A DNA stretch of 64,000 bases from contig JAOPHQ010006323.1 in assembly GCA_030340625.1 (NCBI GenBank), positions 22,501 through 86,500 on the forward strand, in the 5' to 3' direction. Shown piece by piece: positions 47,503 to 59,199 of this stretch (positions within the stretch are counted from its first letter, which is position 1; every line of letters starts with the position of its first letter). The position numbers and the translations under genes were made by a program. Below the pieces are notes generated by a model. That model searched no databases, was not told where the DNA came from, and saw only the letters and a program-made list of their open reading frames with translations. Source of the DNA: Merluccius polli. Its lineage: Eukaryota > Chordata > Actinopteri > Gadiformes > Merlucciidae.

Positions 47503-48655
47503 TTCACCAAAACAGACAAAGTAAAAAGGGTGTTGCTGATTTAACTGACAGGAGGCCTGCCCACTGACCTCTCTGAAATGCATGGCTACTAGGATGGGCA
47601 AACATTGTAACATGCCAATTGTGTTTTGTCTAACAAGGCAAATAAAGACTTTGTTCACAAATAGACACATCCATTCATACACTTAAGACAACAATAAGTG
47701 AGAGGGACTAGGCCTACATTAAGCAGAGAATTGTGAAATTCTCTGTAAATAAATACAAACAACTTTCTAAATCAAACCCATTTTAGACTTACCTCAATTT
47801 ACGTATGTTAAATAAATATATAAAAACGAGGTGGAAATGATGTATTAGTCTATGACATCCAATAAACTTTAAACATCGTTGGTGGTTTGGCAATATAGAC
47901 ACATAACTCATTCATGAGTTGGCCTATAACACAACCGCAGTACTTGGAGTGGCTGTGATTAATGTCATTACCACATTAAATAAAACAGTCGTATTTGAAT
48001 GCATTTTGTTTTTCCCATCATCACCAAAAGACAGGAAAAGCCAGCAAGAAAAGCGACATTCAGCGTGTGCAGTAATGCCTGAATTTCCGACACGGGACAG
48101 AATTCGGCTGAAAGGACTGGAGATCCAATCTCATCTCACTGTTATCGCAACCGCGTCCAAAACAAACTCATTTATATTTGTCTTTGTCAGTTTGGGGAAC
48201 TCCTCTCCCCCGGACCACCCGGTGCCAAAACATATAGGCCGACAAGTATTAAAAACCCTAAAATATTAAGAAAGTAATTGAATTCAACATTTAAGTCAGG
48301 GATGAATGACTCACTGAATCCAGATGTCGGCTGAACATTCTCAAGATAGAGCACAGAAGTAATAAATATGCATTGTACTCCTATTAATCTAGTGGACGGA
48401 CGATGACACTTTATTGACCCTGAGAGGGAATTTTGGTACACAAAATCATAATAAATGTTTCATTACATGTTCATAGGCCTATTACCATAACAACGCCGCA
48501 CATGCCATGCTATTGCATCACACGTTGCACTACATGTGGAAATATTAAGCCACTCATATCAGGCTACAAATCAGTTTGAGCAGCTATTTACAGTCCTTTA
48601 TATTTATGTTCAGTTGTGTTTGGCAAGATGCACACAACAATACTAAAAATGGCCC

Positions 48656-48663
48656 TATAAAAG
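48656..48663 (+). promoter_or_regulatory. Candidate TATA box upstream of the 50239 exon
   Basis: GGCCCTATAAAAGGCTG is a strong TATA match on the plus strand. It lies 1.6 kb before the signal-peptide exon at 50239. It could start a transcript with a long or spliced leader, but nothing else links the two. Confidence 0.35.
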
Positions 48664-49499
48664 GCTGTTCCTGGTGGGTGAATCCCATCTATTGAACATC
48701 CTCTTCCACCCACGCCTGTTCCAGGCCCGCAGCAGAGTGGGTGTCAGATTATGGTGTCAGGCACCTGGACGCGCACCCAGCTTCCCGTCACGTGGGCTCA
48801 GCACCCACCGCATGAGCCGAAGCCTTTCGTTTTGGCTTTTTTTTTTGTTGGATTTGGTCACATATGTAGGCTAACGCCGCCGAGCTGTAGCCCGTTCTGC
48901 GACCAGAACAGAGCACACAGCTAGCAACTGTTTGTATCTATTCGCCTAGCGTAAGCGTCGCTACGACAATCCAACGCGAAACCGTGAGAATAACTTCAAA
49001 ATTTTTTTTGTTAAACACGAAGTGGTGACATGAGTGAAGTGCAGATTTTGACCTTTAACCCCGTATTGTAAACGGTCGGCGATCATGCGAGGATTTGGCT
49101 CCGAGATCACCATCTTTCCCTGCAAGCCGACATTGAGTTAGCTGGAAAAGCGCTAGACTAACAAACGAGTCCCAGAAAGACCAGATTTCCCCCTGCGTGC
49201 GTCACACAAACCGAGCCCTATATATGATGTTGAGGAACCAAGTGAGTCTGAATTCAGACAGCCTTTCCCCCATGGCCTCAAGGTGTGTGTAGTTTCACAC
49301 TCTCTCCACGGGAGGGCGACATCTTCCTCCTCAGCATCACCGAGACTTTTTTAAAAATATTTCCTCTGTGGGGATTGCATGTTAAAAAAAAGAAAAGAAA
49401 TATATATAAATATATATATATATCCAGATTACAACTCAAGAGACCAGAGAGTGGGAGAGAAACGGAGACACATAGACAGGAAAAGAGGCGAAGGAGGAG

Positions 49500-49581
<82 letters not shown>

Positions 49582-49832
49582 GAGTCTGAACAGTGGGAAA
49601 CAACCGGACCTGCAGGCAACAAGGAGAAAACCTCCGGAGCTGAACTTCACTTCATCAGCTGTTTGCTCAGTTCCATCCATCCGCCATGGAGACGCGTCCC
49701 CAGCAGGACGACTGAGGGGCCAACAGGGGAGACCAAGAGAGAGAGAGGGAGAGAGAGAGAGAGAGTGAGTGAGAGAGAGAGGGAGAGAGAGGAGACGGGA
49801 TCGCTGAGGGGGTGAGGAGAGGAAGTGTAGGT

Positions 49833-49912
<80 letters not shown>

Positions 49913-50165
49913 TGAGTGAGTGAGTGAGTGTGTGTGTGTGTGTGTGTGGGGGGGGGGGGGGTCGTGGTGGTGGTGGGGGGGGGGGGGGGGGGAGAGAAAC
50001 AACACATCTTGACAGAAAGCGAGGTTAACAGGAGTGGAAGGGAGAAAGAGGGGGGAGAGAGCAGCTGGAGGTGGGGGAGTGCAGGACGCCGTGTCCCCTC
50101 TCGTAGTGAAAGTGAGACAGCGAGAGGGGGGGGGGGGACGGGGGAGGGAGGGGAGGGGGGGGGAG
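49500..50165. repeat. Purine, GT and G-run block in a presumed 5' leader
   Basis: (GA)n at 49500-49579 and 49737-49795 is followed by (GT)n at 49833-49909, GAGT units to about 49928, GT again to 49947, two G runs (about 49948-49962 and 49976-49992) and GA/G-rich DNA to 50165. Strand asymmetry is extreme: the plus strand is almost free of C. The long minus-strand open frames across it (265 and 204 codons) are pure repeat translation. Confidence 0.95.
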
Positions 50166-50238
50166 AGAAACAATAACGGAGAGCGGAGGAAAGCAAGAGT
50201 TTGGAGAGAGGAGGGCGAAGAGCCATCCGTGTGTGGAC

Positions 50239-50293
50239 ATGGGGATGTGGGCTGTGCTGTTGATCTGTCTCTCCCAGGCACTAAAGCAAACAG
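50239..50293 (+). CDS. First coding exon of an unidentified secreted or membrane protein
   Basis: ATG at 50239 opens MGMWAVLLICLSQALKQT, a convincing signal peptide core. It ends one base into the next codon at ACAG followed by GTAAGA, a strong donor (intron from 50294, phase 1). The ATG has A at -3 and G at +4. The exon follows a long purine-rich leader and is followed by a CA microsatellite. No downstream exon of a secreted protein was found in the remaining 13.7 kb, so the gene would continue past the window or have a first intron over 13 kb. The SET exon at 52456 begins in the same phase, but joining a signal peptide to a nuclear methyltransferase domain makes no biological sense. The gene is not identified. 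Confidence 0.45.
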
Positions 50294-52455
<2,162 letters not shown>

Positions 52456-52583
52456 TGAGGCGGTGCAGACTAGACCCCATTTGTGATGCACAACATCACG
52501 TAAGACTGAAGAAGGACAAAGCGTTGAGTGTCTGGAGATACATCGGCCCCATCAAAGGTACGTTTTTGCTTTAAACCCTGTGT

Positions 52584-52678
52584 GACACAAGACATCAGAC
52601 ATCATCGAATCTCAAATCAAGCACTCACAGTACGTGAGTGCTTGATTTGAGATTCGATGATGTCTGATGTCTTGTGTC
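52584..52678. repeat. Perfect inverted repeat, 45-bp stem and 5-base loop
   Basis: The arms 52584-52628 and 52634-52678 are exact reverse complements, beginning GACACAAGACATCAGACATC. The loop is AGTAC. It begins 26 bases after the SET exon A donor, just before the tandem array. A 45-bp stem without a mismatch indicates a very recent inverted duplication or selection for structure. Confidence 0.95.
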
Positions 52679-52717
52679 TCAAAGCCCCCAAATCACAATA
52701 AGCTTTTATTATTAATT

Positions 52718-55700
52718 TCCTTTTTTTCAGTTTTTGGTCAGTTTTAGGTAATTTTTAGGTCAGTTTTAGTAGTTTTTGGTCAGGTTTTGCACACAGCAGC
52801 CGTGTCTCCCAAAGTCTTGCTCAAAGAGGTTTGTCAGTACACTGTGTCAGTGTAGATTCAAACACAGGAAGTGCTTTAAAATGACCTGAAACAATGCTAA
52901 CTTAATGCTTCTGTATACGACTAAGATTCAGTATGGCTTGTGTGTTTTTGTGTTTGCATGATCATGGTGTTTGAGGCCAGTGTTTGGCATATGAGGACAA
53001 CAGTGAGACAGTGTGAACCAATACTTCAGTACAAAGACTTGTGTGTGTTTGTGTGTGGCCCAGTAATGGTTTATAAGGACAGAGTGAAGCATACAAGGTC
53101 ATACAGTAAAATACAGTACCGCATCACAGTTTTGCATGATTGTAAATATTGGCTTATGACAAAAGCAGTTTTAGGATCAAATTTCACAATGTTTTCATCA
53201 AGTCATGCCTTTTCTCATCGAGGAAAAACAGTAAATATTGTGAATCTGTCCAGTAATGTTGAGATGATATTTGATGAATGAGTTAGCAGATCTTATGAAT
53301 TTCATCTTTCTTTCTCATGATTGTCATTTTTTTTATCATAATTTCAAATTTTCATCTAATAATTTCACTTTTTATAACATAAATTCTGGACTGTGAGCAT
53401 TTAACATATTTTAAAAGATAATTCAACTTTCTTTTTTATCAATTTTGGTCAGTTTTTAGTCTGTTGGTTGGTTTTTGGTCAGTTTTGGTCAGTGTCTAAT
53501 CTGTAGATTGGTTTTTGGTCACTTTTCATGTCAGTTTGGGTCAGCTTTAGTAGTTTTTGGTCAGTTTTAGGTAATTTTTAGGTCGGTTTTAGTAGTTTTT
53601 GGTCAATTGTGTTCAGGTTTTGCACACAGCAGCCGTGTCTCCCACAGTCTTGCTCAAAGAGGTTTGTCAGTACACTTTGTCAGTGTAGATTCAAACACAG
53701 GAAGTGCTTTAAATATTACCTGAAACAATGCTAACTTACTGCTTCTGTATACGACTAAGATTCAGTATGGCTTGTGTGTTTTTGTGTTTGCATGATCATG
53801 GTGTTTGAGGCCAGTGTTTGGCATATGAGGACAACAGTGAGACAGTGTGAACCAATACTTCAGTACAAAGACTTGTGTGTGTTTGTGTGTGGCCCAGTAA
53901 TGGTTTATAAGGACAGAGTGAAGCATACAAGGTCATACAGTAAAATACAGTACCGCATCACAGTTTTGCATGCTTGTAAATATTGGCTTATGACAAAAGC
54001 AGTTTTAGGATCAAATTTCACAATGTTTTCATCAAGTCATGCCTTTTCTCATCGAGGAAAAACAGTAAATAGTGTGAATCTGTCCAGTAATGTTGAGATG
54101 ATATTTGATGAATGAGTTAGCAGATCTTATGAATTTCATCTTTCTTTCTCATGATTGTCATTTTTTTATCATAATTTCAAATTTTCATCTAATAATTTCA
54201 CTTTTTATAACATAAATTCTGGACTGTGAGCATTTAACATATTTTAAAAGATAATTCAACTTTCTTTTTTTATCAATTTTGGTCAGTTTTTAGTCTGTTG
54301 GTTGGTTTTTGGTCAATTTCCAGGTCAGTTTTGGTCAGTGTCTAATCTGTAGATTGGTTTTTGGTCACTTTTCATGTCAGTTTGGGTCAGCTTTAGTAGT
54401 TTTTGGTCAGTTTTAGGTAATTTTTAGGTCGGTTTTAGTAGTTTTTGGTCAATTGTGTTCAGGTTTTGCACACAGCAGCCGTGTCTCCCACAGTCTTGCT
54501 CAAAGAGGTTTGTCAGTACACTTTGTCAGTGTAGATTCAAACACAGGAAGTGCTTTAAAATGACCTGAAACAATGCTAACTTACTGCTTCTGTATACGAC
54601 TAAGATTCAGTATGGCTTGTGTGTTTTTGTGTTTGCATGATCATGGTGTTTGAGGCCAGTGTTTGGCATATGAGGACAACAGTGAGACAGTGTGAACCAA
54701 TACTTCAGTACAAAGACTTGTGTGTGTTTGTGTGTGGCCCAGTAATGGTTTATAAGGACAGAGTGAAGCATACAAGGTCATACAGTAAAATACAGTACCG
54801 CATCACAGTTTTGCATGATTGTAAATATTGGCTTATGACAAAAGCAGTTTTAGGATCAAATTTCACAATGTTTTCATCAAGTCATGCCTTTTCTCATCGA
54901 GGAAAAACAGTAAATATTGTGAATCTGTCCAGTAATGTTGAGATGATATTTGATGAATGAGTTAGCAGATCTTATGAATTTCATCTTTCTTTCTCATGAT
55001 TGTCATTTTTTATCATAATTTCAAATTTTCATCTAATAATTTCACTTTGTATAACATAAATTCTGGACTGTGAGCATTTAACATATTTTAAAAGATAATT
55101 CAACTTTCTTTTTTATCAATTTTGGTCAGTTTTTAGTCTGTTGGTTGGTTTTTGGTCAATTTCCAGGTCTGTTTTGGTCAGTGTTTAATCTGTAGATTGG
55201 TTTTTGGTCACTTTTCATGTCAGTTCTGGTCAGCTTTAGTAGTTTTTGGTCAGTTTTAGGTAATTTTTAGGTCAGTTTTGGTAGTTTTTGGTCAATTGTG
55301 GTCAGATTTTGCACACAGCAGCTGTGTCTCCCACAGTCTTGCTCAAAGAGGTTTGTCAGTACACTGTGTCAGTGTAGATTCAAACACAAAGTGCTTTAAA
55401 ATGACCTGAAACAATGCTAACTTACTGCTTCTGTACATGACTAAGATTCAGTATGGCTTGTGTGTTTTTGTGTTTGCATGATCATGGTGTTTGAGGCCAG
55501 TGTTTGGCATATGAGGACAACAGTGAGACAGTGTGAACCAATACTTTAGTACAAAGACTTGTGTGTTTGTGTGTGGCCCAGTAATGTTTTATAATAATAG
55601 AGTGAAGCATACAAGGTCATACAGTAAAATACAGTATCGCATCACAGTTTTGCATTATTTTAAATATTGGCTCATGACAAAAGTTTTAGGATCAAATTTC

Positions 55701-55885
55701 ACAATGTATTCAGCAAGTTATGCCTTTTCTCATTGAGGAAAAACAGTAAATATTGTGAATCTGTCCAGTAATGTTGAGATGATATTTGATGAGTGAGTTA
55801 GCAGATCTTATGAATTTCACCTTCTTTCCTCATGATTGTCATTTTTTATCATAATTTCAATTTTTCATCTAATAATTTCACTTTT
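52718..55885. repeat. Tandem array, about 3.8 copies of an 833-846 bp unit
   Basis: Anchoring on TGCACACAGCAGC (52788, 53621, 54467, 55310) gives unit lengths of 833, 846 and 843. Copies 1-3 are nearly identical; copy 4 is clearly more diverged. Each unit has a T-rich part made of GGTCAGTTTT and GTAGTTTTTGGTCA sub-repeats, and a non-repetitive part with a 113-codon open frame (52940, 53774, 54619). That frame begins MCFCVCMIMVFEASVWHMRT and is broken in copy 4. The array fills the intron between the two SET exons. Confidence 0.95.
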
Positions 55886-56118
55886 TTTTATTACGCTCAT
55901 TTTCATTAACTGTTATGTATTTATCTATTGATAGGAAGAGGTATGTTTGCATTGGAGCCAATTCGTAAAGGTTCATTCATTTTGGAGTACATAAGTTTTG
56001 GAGAAGACTGCAGCATGGAATGAATATACATACTTATTTAAACATAAAGGAACGGATTATTGGTGAGTAAGCTGAATTGCAGAATGTTATTCTTGATCAA
56101 AAGCCAAACCACACATGA

Positions 56119-56228
56119 CCTGTGTTTCCACTATGGGGCCGAATAGTGGCACTACGATGACGGGGACATCGAAACTTGTGACGTCATGGATGGGCCCCTC
56201 TCGACCCCACTCTGCAGTGGAGACACGC
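56119..56228. mobile_element. Possible short TIR element
   Basis: CTGTGTTTCCACT at the left and AGTGGAGACACG at the right are near inverted repeats around about 85 bases. The target-site duplication is unclear. Confidence 0.3.
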
Positions 56229-56229
56229 C

Positions 56230-56690
56230 TATGACAAGCCGTTTTAACATTTAATAGCTAGACTGGATATTTGTTGCAGATATCTGTAATTCAATCCTTC
56301 CTAGTCAAAAAGAACATTTCAGATATCCACAATGACATTCTTCCTATCCACATTGTCATTTCAGATATCCACAACGTTATTGTTCCTAGGACAAATTACG
56401 TCACTTTTGCCATTCATGTGTATGGGGTTTCTCATTACAGATATCTACAATGTGAATTGCGGATATCTGCAACTGAATTATGACTAGTTGTAATTACAGT
56501 TTCAGATATCTACAATTTAATTCTGACTATTCATAATTCCAGTTCCAGTTCCAGTTAATCTCTAATTCCCCTCAATTCAAGATATCTACATTGTCCTTTT
56601 GAGATATCTTAAATTAAGTTTTAACTAGTCAGAATGACATTGTAGATATCTTGAACTGGAATTATGACTAGTCTTAATATTATTTAATAG
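56230..56690. mobile_element. GATATC-rich palindromic MITE, copy 1
   Basis: It begins TATGACAAGCCGTTTTAACA and TTTAATAGCTAGACTGG, the same terminus as the element at 62238-62582. The interior alternates many CAGATATCTGTAATT-type palindromes. The right end is diverged, so the boundary is approximate. Confidence 0.7.
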
Positions 56691-57235
56691 ATTGTTTTCT
56701 ATTTGTTAAAACATTAACATACAGATTTTATGCAAACAACTAATATTTATTTAATGATGAAAAAACTATTAACTTGTGCCAAATAGACATTTTAGTAACA
56801 ATTAACAAATATTAACAAAGGGTTAGGTAATGACTAGTTTGCTATTTATCATGGCACCTTATTATAAAGTGTTACCAAAATATGTGTAAGTGTAATGTTT
56901 TTAATGTTTTTTAGAAAGTTGCCGGTTTGTAACAATGTTTGTTATTTTTAATATGTTCAATGTTGCACATTGTCCTGTTGAAATAAATGAATTGAACTTG
57001 AAATCTCTTCATTGTGATAGTTAATGTTCTTAAGAATTGTTACATCAATATGTAATGCTACACAAAAAACTGAAGGCTTCAAATAGACCCTGTGATCGGT
57101 ATCGGCCCAAAAAATCCTGATAGGAGCACCTCTAACGTCTACCACATTTTTATGGGTGAGTAAGGCTCCAACACCAACAACTGCTGCATTTGCACACCAT
57201 TTTTTCTGTTGTCTTTTTAGAATATATCTATGGTG

Positions 57236-57600
57236 TCATACAACAGCTTTTATACCATGGTCTGGGTGAACACTCGATTCTGATTGGCTGGAGGGTGTAG
57301 GTTAAAAAGTGTTAATTTACACCTAGGAAAGACGTTGACGCTATGAAGATGCTATGGCCACGTTGCTTGGCAACGCCTGCATACGGGAGATATTAAATAG
57401 TCCGCTTGACTTGTAAAAATAAAAAAAACCTCAAGCTTCTAACTCTAAAACACATTAACGTATTATTAATTGATTACATATTTCTTTCTTTTGTAAGTGA
57501 CCATGGTATAAGCGGGATAATGCCCTTCGAGGTGTCCATTAATAGAAATGAATGGACGACGCAGAGGCGTCTTGTCGGGCATTATCCCTTACGTGTTTGT
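57236..57600 (+). repeat. Dispersed repeat (plus copy)
   Basis: ATACCATGGTCTGGGTGAAC, GATTCTGATTGGCTGGAGGG and the later GGCATTATCCCTTACG match, inverted, the segment at 36745-36880. An internal partial repeat of CCATGGTATAA and GGATAATGCCCTTCGAGGTG is present near 57502-57532. The family is not identified. Confidence 0.6.
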
Positions 57601-58111
57601 CAAGTTTCTTACTCTTCCTCAACATGCCAAACTTGAAAGGCCTAGAAAACAACAGATGATGCGCAGACAACTCAGTTCCTTTTCTTTTCTGAATGTATTT
57701 TGTTAATTCAGAAGGAGGTTCAGTTTCAGGTTGATAACCTTAACAAATCATAAAGGAAAAATACAATTACTGCATTATCAGCTTCCATAAACAGTAAGAA
57801 ACAATAATAAACAATCCATTCAAGAAGCACGATTACCATTACTTTATGTGCTGTTAGAGATTTTAATCATGCAGCCCCATACGTCAGTGGAGAGAGTAGA
57901 CAGGAGTCCAGGATGTCTTGTGTTGAAAACGTTTATTTACTTATTTACTTGAGAAGTGAATGAATTATCAGTACACGTTATGTTCTGATGCTCCTTTCAA
58001 TTCTGAAGTGTCTGTCCTCTGGGGAAACCACACAGATAATGCCATAGGTTTGAGCCATGCCCAAATATGGGCAGATTCAACACATCTACAATATACAGAA
58101 TTTAGTCTACT

Positions 58112-58608
58112 GGGGCCGTATTCACAAAGGATCTTAGGGCTAAAAGTAGCTCCTAACTGGTGAATTTAGGAGAAAACTCCAATAATGGCCGTGTCAGTCT
58201 TAAATTTAGGACTCGTATTTTTTTTCACTAAGAGCAATTCACAAAGTATTTTAGGCCTAAAAGTAGCACCTAAGTCTAGGAGCCTAAAAGTCCTCGAGAG
58301 GACTCCTAACTCAGTAAGACCTATTCACAAAGAATTGGAAAATGGCTGCGAGACGAAATGTTTTGGAGACAATGGAAGACTGTGAATTGATCAAGAGAGA
58401 TAGGCTAAATCATGAGGTTATGAAACTTGTTGCGGAATTAGTGCAGGATGCAATAACATCCCCGACTTACAGGAATGACCCGATTAGTCCGGAAATAAAA
58501 TGTTTGGCAACATATTTAGCAACAGGGAAAATGCAATTTTGCAATGCTGACGATTTAGAAATTTCGCAAGCAAACATATCACAGGCTTAGAAATTAAGCC
58601 TGTGATAT
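58112..58608 (+). mobile_element. PIF/Harbinger remnant
   Basis: The left terminus GGGGCCGTATTCACAAAGGA and the sub-terminal CTCCTAACT/AGTTAGGAG motifs are typical of fish Harbinger elements. The element carries the start of a transposase (58342-58590) and stops abruptly in a 14-bp-stem hairpin (58576-58589 with 58595-58608). No right terminus is visible. Confidence 0.75.
58342..58590 (+). pseudogene. HARBI1-like nuclease fragment
   Basis: The 82-codon frame begins MAARRNVLETMEDCELIKR and includes PISPEIKCLATYLATGKMQF and CNADDLEISQANISQA. This is the N-terminal helix-turn-helix region of Harbinger transposases, just before the nuclease domain. The catalytic DDE domain is absent, so it is a truncated, inactive copy. 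Confidence 0.78.
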
Positions 58609-58785
58609 GTCACATATTTTTCTAAAAGAGAAATGATGATTTTGAAGTCAGATTTGTGTTCTGCAGATAAAATACAATTTTTTGATGTCTTTTAAGTTCA
58701 CCAGATGTTGCGTTAGGTGTGGTCTCATAAACCACTGCCATGCAAGAATCTGCAAGATTGGTCTCTTAAACCACATATGCCTGTA

Positions 58786-59140
58786 TGTGTGTGTGTGAGC
58801 ATGTTTGTGTGTGTGTGTGTGTGTGCGCCTGTTTGTGTGTGTGTGGTGTGCATACGTGCATGTTGGTGTGTGTGTGTGCATTTGTGTGCATGTTTGTGTG
58901 TGTGTGCGCATGTCTGTGTGTGTGTGGTGTGCAAATGTGCATGTTTGTGTGTGCGCATGTTTGTGTGTGTGGTGTGCAAATGTGCATGTTAGTGTATGTG
59001 CACGTATTTGTGTGCATGTTTGTGTGTGTGCGCATGTTTGTGTGTGTGTGTGCGTGTGTGTGTGGTGTGCAAATGTGCATGTTGGTGTGTGTGTGTGTGT
59101 GCATTTGTGTGCATGATTGTGTGTGTGCGTGCATGCGTGT
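58786..59140. repeat. Imperfect GTGTGCATGTTT minisatellite
   Basis: About 350 bases of (GT)n are regularly broken by GCATGTTTGT and GTGTGCAAATGTGCATGTT units, which form a higher-order repeat of roughly 50-75 bases. It gives long Cys-Val and His-Thr open frames on both strands. None is a gene. A related tract lies at 50585-50708. Confidence 0.92.
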
Positions 59141-59199
59141 GGTTAACAGGTTCCTCACATTTGTCTCTATGAGTCAGTTGAGCCACTTGTGTGTAGCGA

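Larger units (their letters stand above)
41420..48650. other. Gene-free low-complexity region
   Basis: Over 7 kb I find no exon I can defend. The DNA contains many simple repeats: CA at 41450-41509, a G run at 41690-41716, CAT at 42334-42373, AT at 42561-42631, CT at 44456-44553, GT at 44980-45012 and CT at 46353-46398. It also has C-rich tracts near 41940, 42141 and 44310, a SINE at 44075 and a dispersed repeat at 46400. The open frame at 47311-47502 is discussed separately. Confidence 0.55.
52456..56023 (+). pseudogene. Decayed SET-domain (KMT5A-like) gene, two exons
   Basis: Exon A (52456-52557) follows TTTTGCAG and reads RRCRLDPICDAQHHVRLKKD, then KALSVWRYIGPIK, ending at AAAG with donor GTACGT. 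Exon B (55935-56023) follows ATTGATAG and reads RGMFALEPIRKGSFILEY before drifting to a stop at 56021. Joined in phase 1, the junction gives KGRGMFA, the conserved opening of SET methyltransferase domains (GKGRGVFA in KMT5A), and KGSFILEY matches KGDFVVEY. The rest of the SET fold, including the cofactor-binding NH motif, is missing. After LEY the sequence reads ATAAGT, which may be a mutated GTAAGT donor. I infer a fragment of a duplicated KMT5A-like gene, probably non-functional. The alternative is a functional gene with further exons outside the window. Confidence 0.6.

Noticed and set aside
49429..50281. Long minus-strand open frames of 265 and 204 codons rich in Ser, Leu, Pro, His and Thr
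   Set aside because: They are translations of GA, GT and G/C simple repeats with no domain and no splice context.
52940..54960. Three 113-codon frames as a repeated protein-coding gene
   Set aside because: They are part of a tandem DNA repeat, have no recognisable domain, and the fourth copy is frame-broken. I report them as a repeat with a test instead.
52718..55885. Repeat array as a CRISPR-like locus
   Set aside because: Units are 0.84 kb head-to-tail copies without spacers, in vertebrate DNA.
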